Positions 1-7,524 of a stretch of DNA of 64,000 nt are shown piece after piece (position 1 is the first letter of the stretch; every line of letters begins with the position of its first letter). Origin of the DNA: an uncultured Oscillospiraceae bacterium (GTDB lineage Bacteria; Bacillota; Clostridia; Oscillospirales; Acutalibacteraceae); contig CAJUNS010000004.1 in the NCBI GenBank assembly GCA_910587995.1, positions 75,191 through 139,190 on the forward strand, written 5' to 3'. Below the pieces are notes generated by a model. That model ran no database searches. It was not told the DNA's origin and worked only from the letters and a program-made list of their open reading frames with translations. The position numbers and the translations under genes were made by a program.

Positions 1-1078
1 TTACATCCACCTCCCCCAAGGGCACGCCTCCGGCGGTAACCTGAGCCTGGTCCCAGCCCAAAGGCCCGGAAACCGGCAGGGCGAAGCCCTTGGCCAAAGC
101 CGCGGCCCGGCGCAGGTCCTCCCGGCTCAACTGGGAAAAGCGCCGTCCGCCCCAGCCCAAGGACTGGACCAGCTCCTGGCCCACCCGCAGGTTCATCACC
201 CCGGCGAAGAGCCCGCTGGCAGGGCGCTCCGGAAAAGAGGCGCACTGAGCCCGGAGAAAGGCCTCCAGCTCTCCGGCCTCCAGCTCCTCCGCCAAATCCA
301 GGCGCAGGGAAAGACTGTCCCCGGCCAGACCCCGCAGGCGGGCGGAAAGGTTCATCACGCAGATGCCGGACAGGCTGCCCTGGCCAAAGATCACCTCGCC
401 GCTTTCCGCCCCCAGCTCCCGGCCGCCCTGGCACAGCGCGGCCCGGGCCTTGCAGCGCATGCCCTTTAGGGGACGGGTCAGCCGCTCTGGCACAGCCAGC
501 CCCACCAGGGAAGGGCTCAGCCCGGTGACGCTGTGGCCAAAGCCTCTGGCCAGCTCATAGCCGGAGCCGGTGGAATGCTTGGGCGAGGCTTTGCCGCCGC
601 ATGCCAGCACCAAACGGGAGGCAAAGAGCCCTTGGCCCTCTCCTCCGGCCAGGCAAAAGCCCTCCCCCTGGACCCAGGCCCGCTCCACCCGGAAGTTCCA
701 GAGCATCTCCACCCCGGTGGCCTCGCAGGCAGACCAAAGGGCCTGCAGCACCGCCGCGGCTTGGAGGCCGCGGGGGTACACCCGGCCCTCCCCGTCCGTT
801 CGGGTCAGCAGGCCCAGTTTGTGAAACATCCTCACCACCCGCTCCCCAGGCCAGCGGGCCAGCAACGGAGCGGCCAAGGCCGCGTCCCCGTGGTAGTACT
901 CTGGGGCAATGTGCCGGTTGGTCAGGTTGCAGCGGCCGTTTCCTGTGGCCAGCAGCTTTTTTCCCGGCTTGGAGCTGCCCTCTACCAGAACCACGCCTCC
1001 GCCGCCCTGAGAAGCGGCCAGCGCCGCTGCCAGCCCGGAGGCCCCGGCTCCCACAATGACAGCCCGGCAGCGCTTCAC
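1..1078 (-). CDS. NAD(P)/FAD-dependent oxidoreductase, HI0933/BaiN family (3' end outside window)
   Basis: Reading the minus strand from a GTG at 1078 gives an open frame of about 359 residues that runs off the window. The N-terminus has a Rossmann FAD-binding motif (VIVGAGASGLAAA), followed by the family signature GKKLLATGNGRCNLTN and, near the edge, TAGGVPLGEVD. These are hallmarks of the HI0933/YhiN/BaiN flavoproteins, which are cytoplasmic and whose substrate is usually unknown. Roughly the last 50 residues are missing. Its GTGA start overlaps the TGA of the upstream export gene by 4 bp, so the two are probably translationally coupled. The family call is firm; no specific reaction can be named. 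Confidence 0.85.
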   Translation of the reverse strand, partial: MKRCRAVIVGAGASGLAAALAASQGGGGVVLVEGSSKPGKKLLATGNGRCNLTNRHIAPEYYHGDAALAAPLLARWPGERVVRMFHKLGLLTRTDGEGRVYPRGLQAAAVLQALWSACEATGVEMLWNFRVERAWVQGEGFCLAGGEGQGLFASRLVLACGGKASPKHSTGSGYELARGFGHSVTGLSPSLVGLAVPERLTRPLKGMRCKARAALCQGGRELGAESGEVIFGQGSLSGICVMNLSARLRGLAGDSLSLRLDLAEELEAGELEAFLRAQCASFPERPASGLFAGVMNLRVGQELVQSLGWGGRRFSQLSREDLRRAAALAKGFALPVSGPLGWDQAQVTAGGVPLGEVDV

Positions 1079-1569
1079 AGCACCAGACCCAGCAGGCCGT
1101 AGGACAAAAGACACATAATCACGTCCGCGATCAGCGTACCCAGAGCCACGGAGAGCATGGCGGACTTAAAGTCCATCTTCATCAGCGCCGCCGCCAGAGA
1201 GCCGGTCCAAGCGCCGGTGCCGGGCAGTGGAATCGCCACAAAAATCATTAAGCCCAAGGTTTTGTAGCGGTTGATTTTTTCAAACTTGCTGCGCCCCTTG
1301 GCCTCCATGCGGTCCACCAGCTTGACGAAGCGTGTGTTGCGCATCCAATCAAAAATTTTGTTGATGAACAACAAAATAAACGGCACAGGCAAAATGGTTC
1401 CCACAAGGCAAATGAAAAAGGCTGGCAGCATTTGCAGGTCCAACAGTTTGGCGGCTAAAATACCGCCCCGCAGCTCAATAACCGGCATCAGGGAGAGCAA
1501 AAACACTGTGAGCCCAGCAGGGATGGTCTGACTAAAAAGCTGAACGAGTAGTTCTACTAGATGTTCCAT
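1075..1569 (-). CDS. Small multi-drug export family membrane protein (COG2426)
   Basis: This 164-residue protein has about four hydrophobic segments (near residues 13-35, 45-70, 108-130 and 135-162). It shows the typical family pattern SLMPVIELRGGI near the N-terminus and VAIPLPGTGAWTGS near residue 115. It is usually annotated as a small multi-drug export protein (PF06695), but direct transport evidence for the family is thin. It is first in a two-gene minus-strand unit with the flavoprotein. The ATG at 1569 is the natural start, since the hydrophobic region begins soon after it. Confidence 0.8.
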   Translation of the reverse strand: MEHLVELLVQLFSQTIPAGLTVFLLSLMPVIELRGGILAAKLLDLQMLPAFFICLVGTILPVPFILLFINKIFDWMRNTRFVKLVDRMEAKGRSKFEKINRYKTLGLMIFVAIPLPGTGAWTGSLAAALMKMDFKSAMLSVALGTLIADVIMCLLSYGLLGLVL

Positions 1570-1739
1570 AGTTGTATTTATACATCCTTATCTGTTTTTT
1601 GGCAGCAAACAGCCGCTATTTTTCCTAACCCATGGTTTCACAAACCGGCGCGCCTATGTTTTTCGGAACCACATGCTGGCTCCGGTGTGGAAAAAGCGCA
1701 CCCATTCCCAATCCGCTATATTGTACCACAATTTACTTG

Positions 1740-2573
1740 CTATTGCAAGTCTTTCTCCAGGTCTCCAAACCGGTATCCCAGGTCCTCCCATTTGCCCAGC
1801 AGCTCATCCAAAATCTCCCCGTTGGTTTGGGACGTGCTGTGCAGCAGCACCACCGCGCCGGGATGAACCCGGGGCAGCAGCTTATCGTAAGCCTGCTGGG
1901 GCGTGGGCTGGTCGTTTTCGTACCAATCCACATAGGCCAGGCTCCAAAAAACCGTCTTATACCCCAGCTTCTGGGCCATTTTCAGGTTGCTCTCGCAAAA
2001 CTTCCCCTGGGGCGGCCGGTAGAGCTTGGGCATAGCGGTCCCGGTGATCTCCTGATAGAGCGCCTCGTTTTTCTCCAGCTCCGCCCGAAAGCTGGCCTCG
2101 TCCCCAATGGCCGACATGTCCGGGTGGCTGTAGGTGTGGTTGCCAACGGTGTGGCCCTCCTCCACCATGCGGCGGACCAAGTCCGGCTGGGTCTCAAAAT
2201 AGTTGCCCACCAAAAAGAAAACAGCCTTAACATTGTGCTTTTTTAGGGCGTCCAATATTTTTTCTGTGCTGCCGTTTTCAAACCCCGCGTCAAAGGTCAG
2301 GTACAGCACCTTTTCCTCTGTTTCCATGCGGTAGACGCTGTCGAACCCGGCCAGATACTCCGCCGTGGCGTTGGCCACAGGCGGCTGGCCCTCCTGCTGG
2401 AAGCTCAGCCCCCAGTTGGTAACCTCCCCTGAGGCCGCCAGGGTTTTGGCAGCCTCCAAAGCCTCCCGCCCGCCTCCCAGCTCGTAAAGGGCGGCTAGGG
2501 AGAGAAGCAGCGCCACAGCCCCCAGGGCCAGCGTGGACCAGTGCTTTTTGAAAAAAGATTGATACTTGTTCAT
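1740..2573 (-). CDS. Polysaccharide deacetylase, PdaA-like
   Basis: The 277-residue protein has an N-terminal membrane anchor (residues about 13-32) and a NodB-type deacetylase domain facing outward. Motifs seen: TFDAGFENG (motif 1), GNHTYSHPD (motif 2, metal histidines), YRPPQGKF (motif 3) and VVLLHS near the C-terminus. The TFDxGxENG form and the overall pattern match PdaA-type enzymes, which deacetylate N-acetylmuramic acid during muramic-lactam formation in spore cortex. Ala replaces the second Asp of the usual TFDD metal motif; PdaA itself has Asn there. A spore-cortex role is inferred from family resemblance only. Confidence 0.8.
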   Translation of the reverse strand: MNKYQSFFKKHWSTLALGAVALLLSLAALYELGGGREALEAAKTLAASGEVTNWGLSFQQEGQPPVANATAEYLAGFDSVYRMETEEKVLYLTFDAGFENGSTEKILDALKKHNVKAVFFLVGNYFETQPDLVRRMVEEGHTVGNHTYSHPDMSAIGDEASFRAELEKNEALYQEITGTAMPKLYRPPQGKFCESNLKMAQKLGYKTVFWSLAYVDWYENDQPTPQQAYDKLLPRVHPGAVVLLHSTSQTNGEILDELLGKWEDLGYRFGDLEKDLQ

Positions 2574-2660
2574 GGGTCATCCCCCCGTTTGGTACAAAAT
2601 ATGAGGACTTCCCGGCAGACAGAACCAAAGCCTTGATTTCTTTGGGAAGATGCTGTATGA

Positions 2661-2708
2661 TTTCTGTAAGAAATTCCTGACGCTTTTGTAAGATTCAAAG
2701 GCTATACT
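2661..2708 (+). promoter_or_regulatory. Putative response-regulator-dependent promoter of the 2.8 kb two-component operon
   Basis: TTTCTGTAAG (2661-2670) and CTTTTGTAAG (2683-2692) are direct repeats 22 bp apart. The second ends exactly 10 bp before the -10 box TATACT (2703-2708), and no consensus -35 is present. OmpR/PhoB-family regulators typically bind repeats with this period in place of a -35 box. The same layout recurs at 35791-35837. Autoregulation is inferred. Confidence 0.6.
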
Positions 2709-2798
2709 AATACATAAGGAAAGCTGGGAGCGGGACGCTGGGGCGGGAAGCTGCCGCCCACCCTGGCGCTTTCATTTTTTTGCCGGGAGGTTTTTTAT

Positions 2799-3503
2799 AT
2801 GGACAACGAGAGCAAAAACATCCTTGTGGTAGACGATGACCGGGAAATTGTGCGGGCCATTGCCCTCACTTTAGAGGCCGAGGGCTATACGGTCCTCAAG
2901 GCCTACGACGGTCTGGAGGCCCTGGACCTGGTCACCACCAAAAACATCCATCTGGTCATCATTGACGTGATGATGCCCAAGCTGGACGGACTTTCCGCCA
3001 TTATGCGCATCCGCGACGGAAAAAATCTGCCCATCATCGTCCTCTCCGCCAAAAGCGAGAACAGCGACAAGATTTTAGGCCTCTCCATGGGCGCGGACGA
3101 CTATGTGACCAAGCCCTTTAACCCCATGGAGCTGGCCGCCCGGGTCAAGTCCCAGCTGCGGCGCTACACCAGCCTGGGGGACATTAACTCCCGGGGGGAA
3201 AACGTCATCCTCAACGGGCGGCTGCGCTTCAACCTGGACGAGCATGTGCTTTACGCGGACAACGAGCCCGTGAAGCTCACCGCTACGGAGACGAAAATTG
3301 TGGAACTGTTAATGCGCAACCCAGGCCGCATTTTTCCGGCGGAGGAGATCTACAGCAAAATCTGGAACGAGTCGGCCTATTCCACAGAGAACACGGTCAT
3401 GGTACACATCCGGCGCATCCGGGAGAAGATTGAGATTAATCCCAGCGAGCCGGAATACTTAAAGGTGGTGTGGGGCATTGGATACAAATTTGAAAAGCAC
3501 TGA
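2799..3503 (+). CDS. OmpR/PhoB-family response regulator
   Basis: The 234-residue protein has a receiver domain (residues about 7-120) with acidic pocket DDD at 12-14, phospho-acceptor D56 in IIDVMMP and a conserved Lys in VTKPF. A winged-helix effector domain follows (about 135-232, ending GIGYKFEKH). It is a DNA-binding transcription factor activated by the histidine kinase whose start lies inside its 3' end. The sequence resembles the VanR-like group common in Clostridia. The ribosome site GGGAGG lies shortly upstream of the ATG. The probable target sites are the TGTAAG repeats in its own promoter. Confidence 0.92.
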   Translation: MDNESKNILVVDDDREIVRAIALTLEAEGYTVLKAYDGLEALDLVTTKNIHLVIIDVMMPKLDGLSAIMRIRDGKNLPIIVLSAKSENSDKILGLSMGADDYVTKPFNPMELAARVKSQLRRYTSLGDINSRGENVILNGRLRFNLDEHVLYADNEPVKLTATETKIVELLMRNPGRIFPAEEIYSKIWNESAYSTENTVMVHIRRIREKIEINPSEPEYLKVVWGIGYKFEKH

Positions 3504-5181
3504 GCATCCCCGGCGCAACACCTTTGCGGGGCTGCTCTCCTGGGTCAGCCTGCTGCTGATTCTCTGCGCGGCCTGCTGCGCGGCTATTTTCTTCTTGATG
3601 GTGCTGGCTAATCCCCGCACCCTGGACTATGCCGCCAGCCACTTGCAGCAGTTCGCGGGAAGCCCCTCCCCCACCCTGCCTGATCTGGAAGGGGCCTTTG
3701 TAGAGGCCAAGCCCCACGAAGAGATGGTCTACACCCATACGGTGCAGATCATCAGCGCCCTGGCCATTCTGCTGACAGCTTTGGTGCTGGTCTTCCTCTT
3801 CCGGCAGGACCGCTACGCCTTTGAGGAGATGGTCGCCCGGGGGCTGGGCCGGGTCTGGGTGGAGCTGAAGCTGGCCGCGCTGGTGATGATCCTGATGATG
3901 TGCATGACCGCCCTGGCCTGGGGCAGCGCGGCGGAAAAAGCCTTTGGCATCACCATTGCCTGCGTGCTCACGGTCTACCTGCTGTGCCTGGACGTAAGCC
4001 GGAACCGGCGGTTTTTCGGGCACAACATCATCCACTCCGTCCTCGTCCGGGTAAACGATTACCACGGCATGACCACCTTTCAGCAGCGGGCGGTGCGGCG
4101 GGCCTACGCCACCATTGCCATTGTGCTGGCGTTAATCGTCCTGGGCGCGGCGGGCTTCGGCGTGGCCATGAACTTCCTCTATGGACACGAGGGCTATAGA
4201 AAGCTGGCCCTTGCCATCCCCCTTACCGCCGTTGTGGGCATTACCGGCACGGTGTGGTGGTACATTCTGGCCCTCAAGCGGGACCTGTCGGACTGGAACC
4301 TTTTGATGGACCAGATCACCGAGATGTACGGCGGCGACCTGAACGCGGTGAACCATGTGCCCCCCACCTCCAACCTGTACGACTGCGCCATGCAGCTGAA
4401 CATGATCCGCACCGGGGTGCAGAAGGCGGTAGAGGAGGGCACCAAAGCGGACCGTACCAAAATTGAGCTGATTACCAACGTGTCCCACGACATTAAAACC
4501 CCTCTGACCTCCATCATCAGCTATGTGGAGCTGCTGAAAAAAGAGGACCTGCCCCCCGCGGCGGCGGATTATGTGAGCACCATCTCCCAAAAAGCCCAGC
4601 GGCTCAGCAGCATTGTGCAGGACGTGTTCGAGGTGAGCAAGGCGGCCACAGGGAACATCAGCCTAAACCTGGACGACCTGGACGTGGGGCGGCTGCTGCG
4701 GCAGACCTTTGTGGAGATGGAGGAGACCGTCCAGCGGTCCCAGCTCCAGTGGCGCATTGATATTCCGGAGGCCCCCATGCTCATCCACGCCGACGGCCAG
4801 CGGCTGTACCGGGTTTTTCAAAACCTCATCCGCAACTGCGCCCAGTACGCCCTGGAGGGCTCCCGAGTCTATGTAACTCTCTCCGCCCAGGCGGGGCTGG
4901 CCCAGGTAACCGTGCGCAATGTCTCCCGCACGGAGATTACCATGAACGGCGAGGACCTGACCGCCCGGTTCGTCCGGGGGGACCAGAACCGCACCACCGA
5001 GGGCAGCGGCCTGGGGCTCTCTATTGCCAAAAGCTTTACCGAGGCCTGCGGCGGGCACTTCTTTGTGCGCACCGACGGGGATCTGTTTATTGTGACGGTG
5101 CAGTTTTCTTTGGTGGAACCCAAAGAACCGGCGCTCTATTTAGAGCCGGAGGAAACAGCCTCCGCCGCGGCTCCGGACTAA
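3478..5181 (+). CDS. Sensor histidine kinase
   Basis: The 567-residue membrane kinase has multiple hydrophobic segments in its first 260 residues (about 18-43, 90-108, 128-150, 153-170, 212-235 and 242-263). A HisKA dimerisation/phospho-acceptor helix with H337 in NVSHDIKTPLTS follows, then a HATPase domain with N box (NLIRNCAQYA) and G box (GSGLGLSIAKS). It overlaps the regulator gene by 26 bp; a TTG at 3490 is an alternative start. No ligand domain is recognised, so the stimulus is unknown. It should phosphorylate the adjacent regulator. Confidence 0.9.
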   Translation: MDTNLKSTEHPRRNTFAGLLSWVSLLLILCAACCAAIFFLMVLANPRTLDYAASHLQQFAGSPSPTLPDLEGAFVEAKPHEEMVYTHTVQIISALAILLTALVLVFLFRQDRYAFEEMVARGLGRVWVELKLAALVMILMMCMTALAWGSAAEKAFGITIACVLTVYLLCLDVSRNRRFFGHNIIHSVLVRVNDYHGMTTFQQRAVRRAYATIAIVLALIVLGAAGFGVAMNFLYGHEGYRKLALAIPLTAVVGITGTVWWYILALKRDLSDWNLLMDQITEMYGGDLNAVNHVPPTSNLYDCAMQLNMIRTGVQKAVEEGTKADRTKIELITNVSHDIKTPLTSIISYVELLKKEDLPPAAADYVSTISQKAQRLSSIVQDVFEVSKAATGNISLNLDDLDVGRLLRQTFVEMEETVQRSQLQWRIDIPEAPMLIHADGQRLYRVFQNLIRNCAQYALEGSRVYVTLSAQAGLAQVTVRNVSRTEITMNGEDLTARFVRGDQNRTTEGSGLGLSIAKSFTEACGGHFFVRTDGDLFIVTVQFSLVEPKEPALYLEPEETASAAAPD

Positions 5182-5220
5182 ATGGCCCCGCCGGATTATG
5201 TTTCAAAAGGAGGGTTTGAC

Positions 5221-5724
5221 ATGCCAAAGCTTATTATTCTGCGGGGCAACTCCGGCAGCGGGAAAACCACCGTGGCCAAAGCCTTACAGGAAAAGTTTGG
5301 CCCCAACACCATGCTCCTCTCTCACGACATGGTCCGTATGCAGATTCTGCATGTATGGAGCCGGGAGGGCGTGGAGAAATCTCTGCCCTTGATGATCCAG
5401 CTGCTGCGCTATGGGCGGCGGCACTCGGAGGCCACGATATTGGAGGGCATCCTGCCCACGGCGGACTATCTTCCCTTATTCGAAGCCGCTGTAGAGGAAT
5501 ACGGGCCTCATATCTTTGCCTACTACTATGACCTGCCCTTTGAGGAGACCCTGCGCCGCCACCATACCAAGCCCAACCGGGATGCGTTTGGCGAAGCGGA
5601 GATGCGCCGCTGGTGGCTGGGAACAGATCTGCTGCCCAATATCCCGGAGAAAATTTTCACCCCGGAGCTGACTCTGGAAGAGGCGGTGGAGCGGATCTGC
5701 CGGGACATTGCGCTGGAGGCATAA
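5221..5724 (+). CDS. P-loop kinase/ATPase (zeta-toxin/AAA-33-like small kinase)
   Basis: The 167-residue protein begins with a Walker A motif (GNSGSGKTT, residues 9-17). It has later features of small cytosolic P-loop kinases: LSHDMVR around 35-41, an ILEGI strand near 74, and FEETLRRHHTK near 105-115. Family members phosphorylate small molecules or nucleotides, but the substrate cannot be told here. The ATG at 5221 is preferred because AAGGAGGG precedes it; an in-frame ATG at 5182 has no comparable site. It is probably cotranscribed with the kinase gene 40 bp upstream and ends at the terminator at 5729. Confidence 0.75.
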   Translation: MPKLIILRGNSGSGKTTVAKALQEKFGPNTMLLSHDMVRMQILHVWSREGVEKSLPLMIQLLRYGRRHSEATILEGILPTADYLPLFEAAVEEYGPHIFAYYYDLPFEETLRRHHTKPNRDAFGEAEMRRWWLGTDLLPNIPEKIFTPELTLEEAVERICRDIALEA

Positions 5725-5728
5725 CAAC

Positions 5729-5766
5729 AAGAACCCCACTTGACACAGGCTTCAAGCGGGGTTCTT
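5729..5766. terminator. Bidirectional intrinsic terminator
   Basis: AAGAACCCC (5729-5737) pairs with GGGGTTCTT (5758-5766). CTTGA/TTCAAG extends the stem, with one mismatch. It sits between convergent genes and can serve both. Confidence 0.8.
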
Positions 5767-5785
5767 TCTATACCTCCATGCTGGA

Positions 5786-6772
5786 TTATTCAGCACATTC
5801 CAGTCCCAGTACTTCACCCAGCCAGGCTTTGGCCAACTGGGGCCAGATTTCTACCTGGCGGCAGTCCTTTTCCAGCTGGGCCCGGCAGGCTGGGTCCGCC
5901 TCCTGGGGCAGGGCGAAAAATCCGTCCAGGGCATGGGGAGCCACACCGGGAAGCGCGCCGGAACGGGCGGCCTCCCGCAGCTTTACCAGCTGCTCCGTGG
6001 TGTAGGGCTCCCCAAAGTCCGACCGGAGCCAGGCCTCATTGGCCAAAGCCAGCCCATGCTGGCCTTTGGTAAACACATGGTGGGCAAAGTCCACCCCAGC
6101 GGCCCGGCAGGCCTGGGCGAAGAGGTAACTGTTTTCTACCGGCACGGCCCCGTCCCCGGCGGTCTGCCAGAGGAAGCAGGGGGGCGTGCGGGGGCCCACA
6201 TGGTTTTCCAGACTCATGTAGGCCAGGGCCTCGGGGGAGGCATCCGGGCCCAGCAGGTTTTCAAAGGAGCCCCGGTGGGCGTATTCCCCGGCGGTAATCA
6301 CCGGGTAGCTGAGGATGGCCCCATCGGGCCGGTTGGAGAAAGCGGCGTAGGCCGGGTCCGGGTCCGGTACGTCCGGCCAGTGGACGCACAGGCTGGCGCA
6401 GAGGTGCCCCCCGGCGGAGAAGCCGCAGATGGCCAGCCGGTCCGGGTCGATGTGAAACCCCGCGGCGTTTTTCCGCACAAAGCGCACCGCCCGGGACAAG
6501 TCCCCCAGAGGCTGCATCCCCAGAGGGGCGCTGCCCAGGGGGTTCACCGTGTAGGTTAAAACAAAGGCGTTATACCCAGCCTCATAAAAGCTTTCCGCCA
6601 CAGGCCCGCCCTCGCTGGGGGCCACAAAGCAGTAAGCGCCCCCGGGCGCCACCACCATGGCCGGGCGGGGCTTGGCGTCCGGGTGGACATAGCCCGTTAA
6701 AAAGGGCACAAAGCCGCCGGACATGGGGTAGGCATATTCGTTTTCCTGCCAGAGAATGTACTTTTCATGCAT
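5786..6772 (-). CDS. Alpha/beta hydrolase, esterase/lipase-like
   Basis: This 328-residue protein has an alpha/beta-hydrolase fold. It shows a GGAYCF oxyanion-type segment (near 46-51), the nucleophile elbow GFSAGG (near 118-123), a likely acid in GDGAVPVE (near 213-220) and a catalytic His in KGQHGLAL (near 245). This arrangement matches the BD-FAE/acetyl-xylan-esterase-like group that deacylates carbohydrate or other esters. No signal peptide is seen, so it is probably cytoplasmic. It is transcribed alone, divergently from the sigma factor gene. The substrate is not predictable. Confidence 0.82.
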   Translation of the reverse strand: MHEKYILWQENEYAYPMSGGFVPFLTGYVHPDAKPRPAMVVAPGGAYCFVAPSEGGPVAESFYEAGYNAFVLTYTVNPLGSAPLGMQPLGDLSRAVRFVRKNAAGFHIDPDRLAICGFSAGGHLCASLCVHWPDVPDPDPAYAAFSNRPDGAILSYPVITAGEYAHRGSFENLLGPDASPEALAYMSLENHVGPRTPPCFLWQTAGDGAVPVENSYLFAQACRAAGVDFAHHVFTKGQHGLALANEAWLRSDFGEPYTTEQLVKLREAARSGALPGVAPHALDGFFALPQEADPACRAQLEKDCRQVEIWPQLAKAWLGEVLGLECAE

Positions 6773-6914
6773 CAGAGAAAACTCCCTTCATCCAGCCGGT
6801 TGAAAAAACGTCATACAAACACGGCGAACCACCCCGGCCAAGCGGCCCCCTTTTTCATTATAGGGCCATTGGAAGGGTGGCGCAAGCCCTTTCCGGAAAA
6901 AATTTCTCCGAGTT

Positions 6915-6945
6915 TGAAACCTTTTCCCCCTCCCCCGCGCCTAAT
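6915..6945 (+). promoter_or_regulatory. Putative ECF-sigma autoregulatory promoter
   Basis: TGAAAC (6915-6920), a 17-bp spacer, then CGCCTAAT (6938-6945). This resembles SigV/SigM-type ECF promoters (TGAAAC...CGTC) and lies just before the sigma gene, suggesting autoregulation. Confidence 0.5.
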
Positions 6946-6990
6946 AGGTGTAAAAGCTTTTAGAGACGTTCTGCAGAAAGGAGTGATTGC

Positions 6991-7524
6991 ATGCCGTTTG
7001 CTATGGAAAGGCTGGTGCGCAAGGCTCAATTCGGAGACAAAGAAGCGTTCATCGCGCTGATGGAATCCCAGAAGCTGTCAATGAGCCGGGCCGCTCTGGC
7101 GGTTCTGCGCAACCAGGAGGACGCCGCCGACGCGGTGGCGGAAACCGTTATGGAGGCCTTTGCCCAGCTGCACACCCTGCGCCAGCCGGCCTATTTCAAA
7201 ACCTGGCTGACCCGGGCACTGATCTGCAACTGCTATGACATTCTGCGCCAGCGCCGGCGGTTTGTGCCTTTGGAGGATATTCCCGAGCCCGCCGGGGGCG
7301 AGCCGGACGACCAGGCTTTGGACGTGCGGGAAAGCCTTGCCGCTTTGGCGGAAAATGACCGGCTGGTGCTGACCCTGCACTATTTGGACGGCTTGAAGGT
7401 CAAGGAGATCGCCAAGGTTCTGGGGGTCAAAGAGGGGGCGGTAAAGTCCCGGCTGATGCGGGGACGGAACCGGCTGCAAAAAATATATTTGGAGAGAGAG
7501 GGGAATCCTTGTGAAGCAAAATAG
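6991..7524 (+). CDS. ECF-type sigma-70 family RNA polymerase sigma factor
   Basis: The 177-residue protein has sigma region 2 (about residues 15-90; FKTWLTRALICNCYDILRQ) and region 4 (about 115-170; LHYLDGLKVKEIAKVLGV followed by KSRLMRGRNRL), with no region 1 or 3. This is the minimal extracytoplasmic-function layout. AGAAAGGAG precedes the ATG. The next gene starts inside it (14-bp overlap) and encodes a membrane DUF4179 protein, the usual partner and probable anti-sigma factor. A stress- or envelope-responsive regulon is likely; the signal is unknown. Confidence 0.9.
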   Translation: MPFAMERLVRKAQFGDKEAFIALMESQKLSMSRAALAVLRNQEDAADAVAETVMEAFAQLHTLRQPAYFKTWLTRALICNCYDILRQRRRFVPLEDIPEPAGGEPDDQALDVRESLAALAENDRLVLTLHYLDGLKVKEIAKVLGVKEGAVKSRLMRGRNRLQKIYLEREGNPCEAK

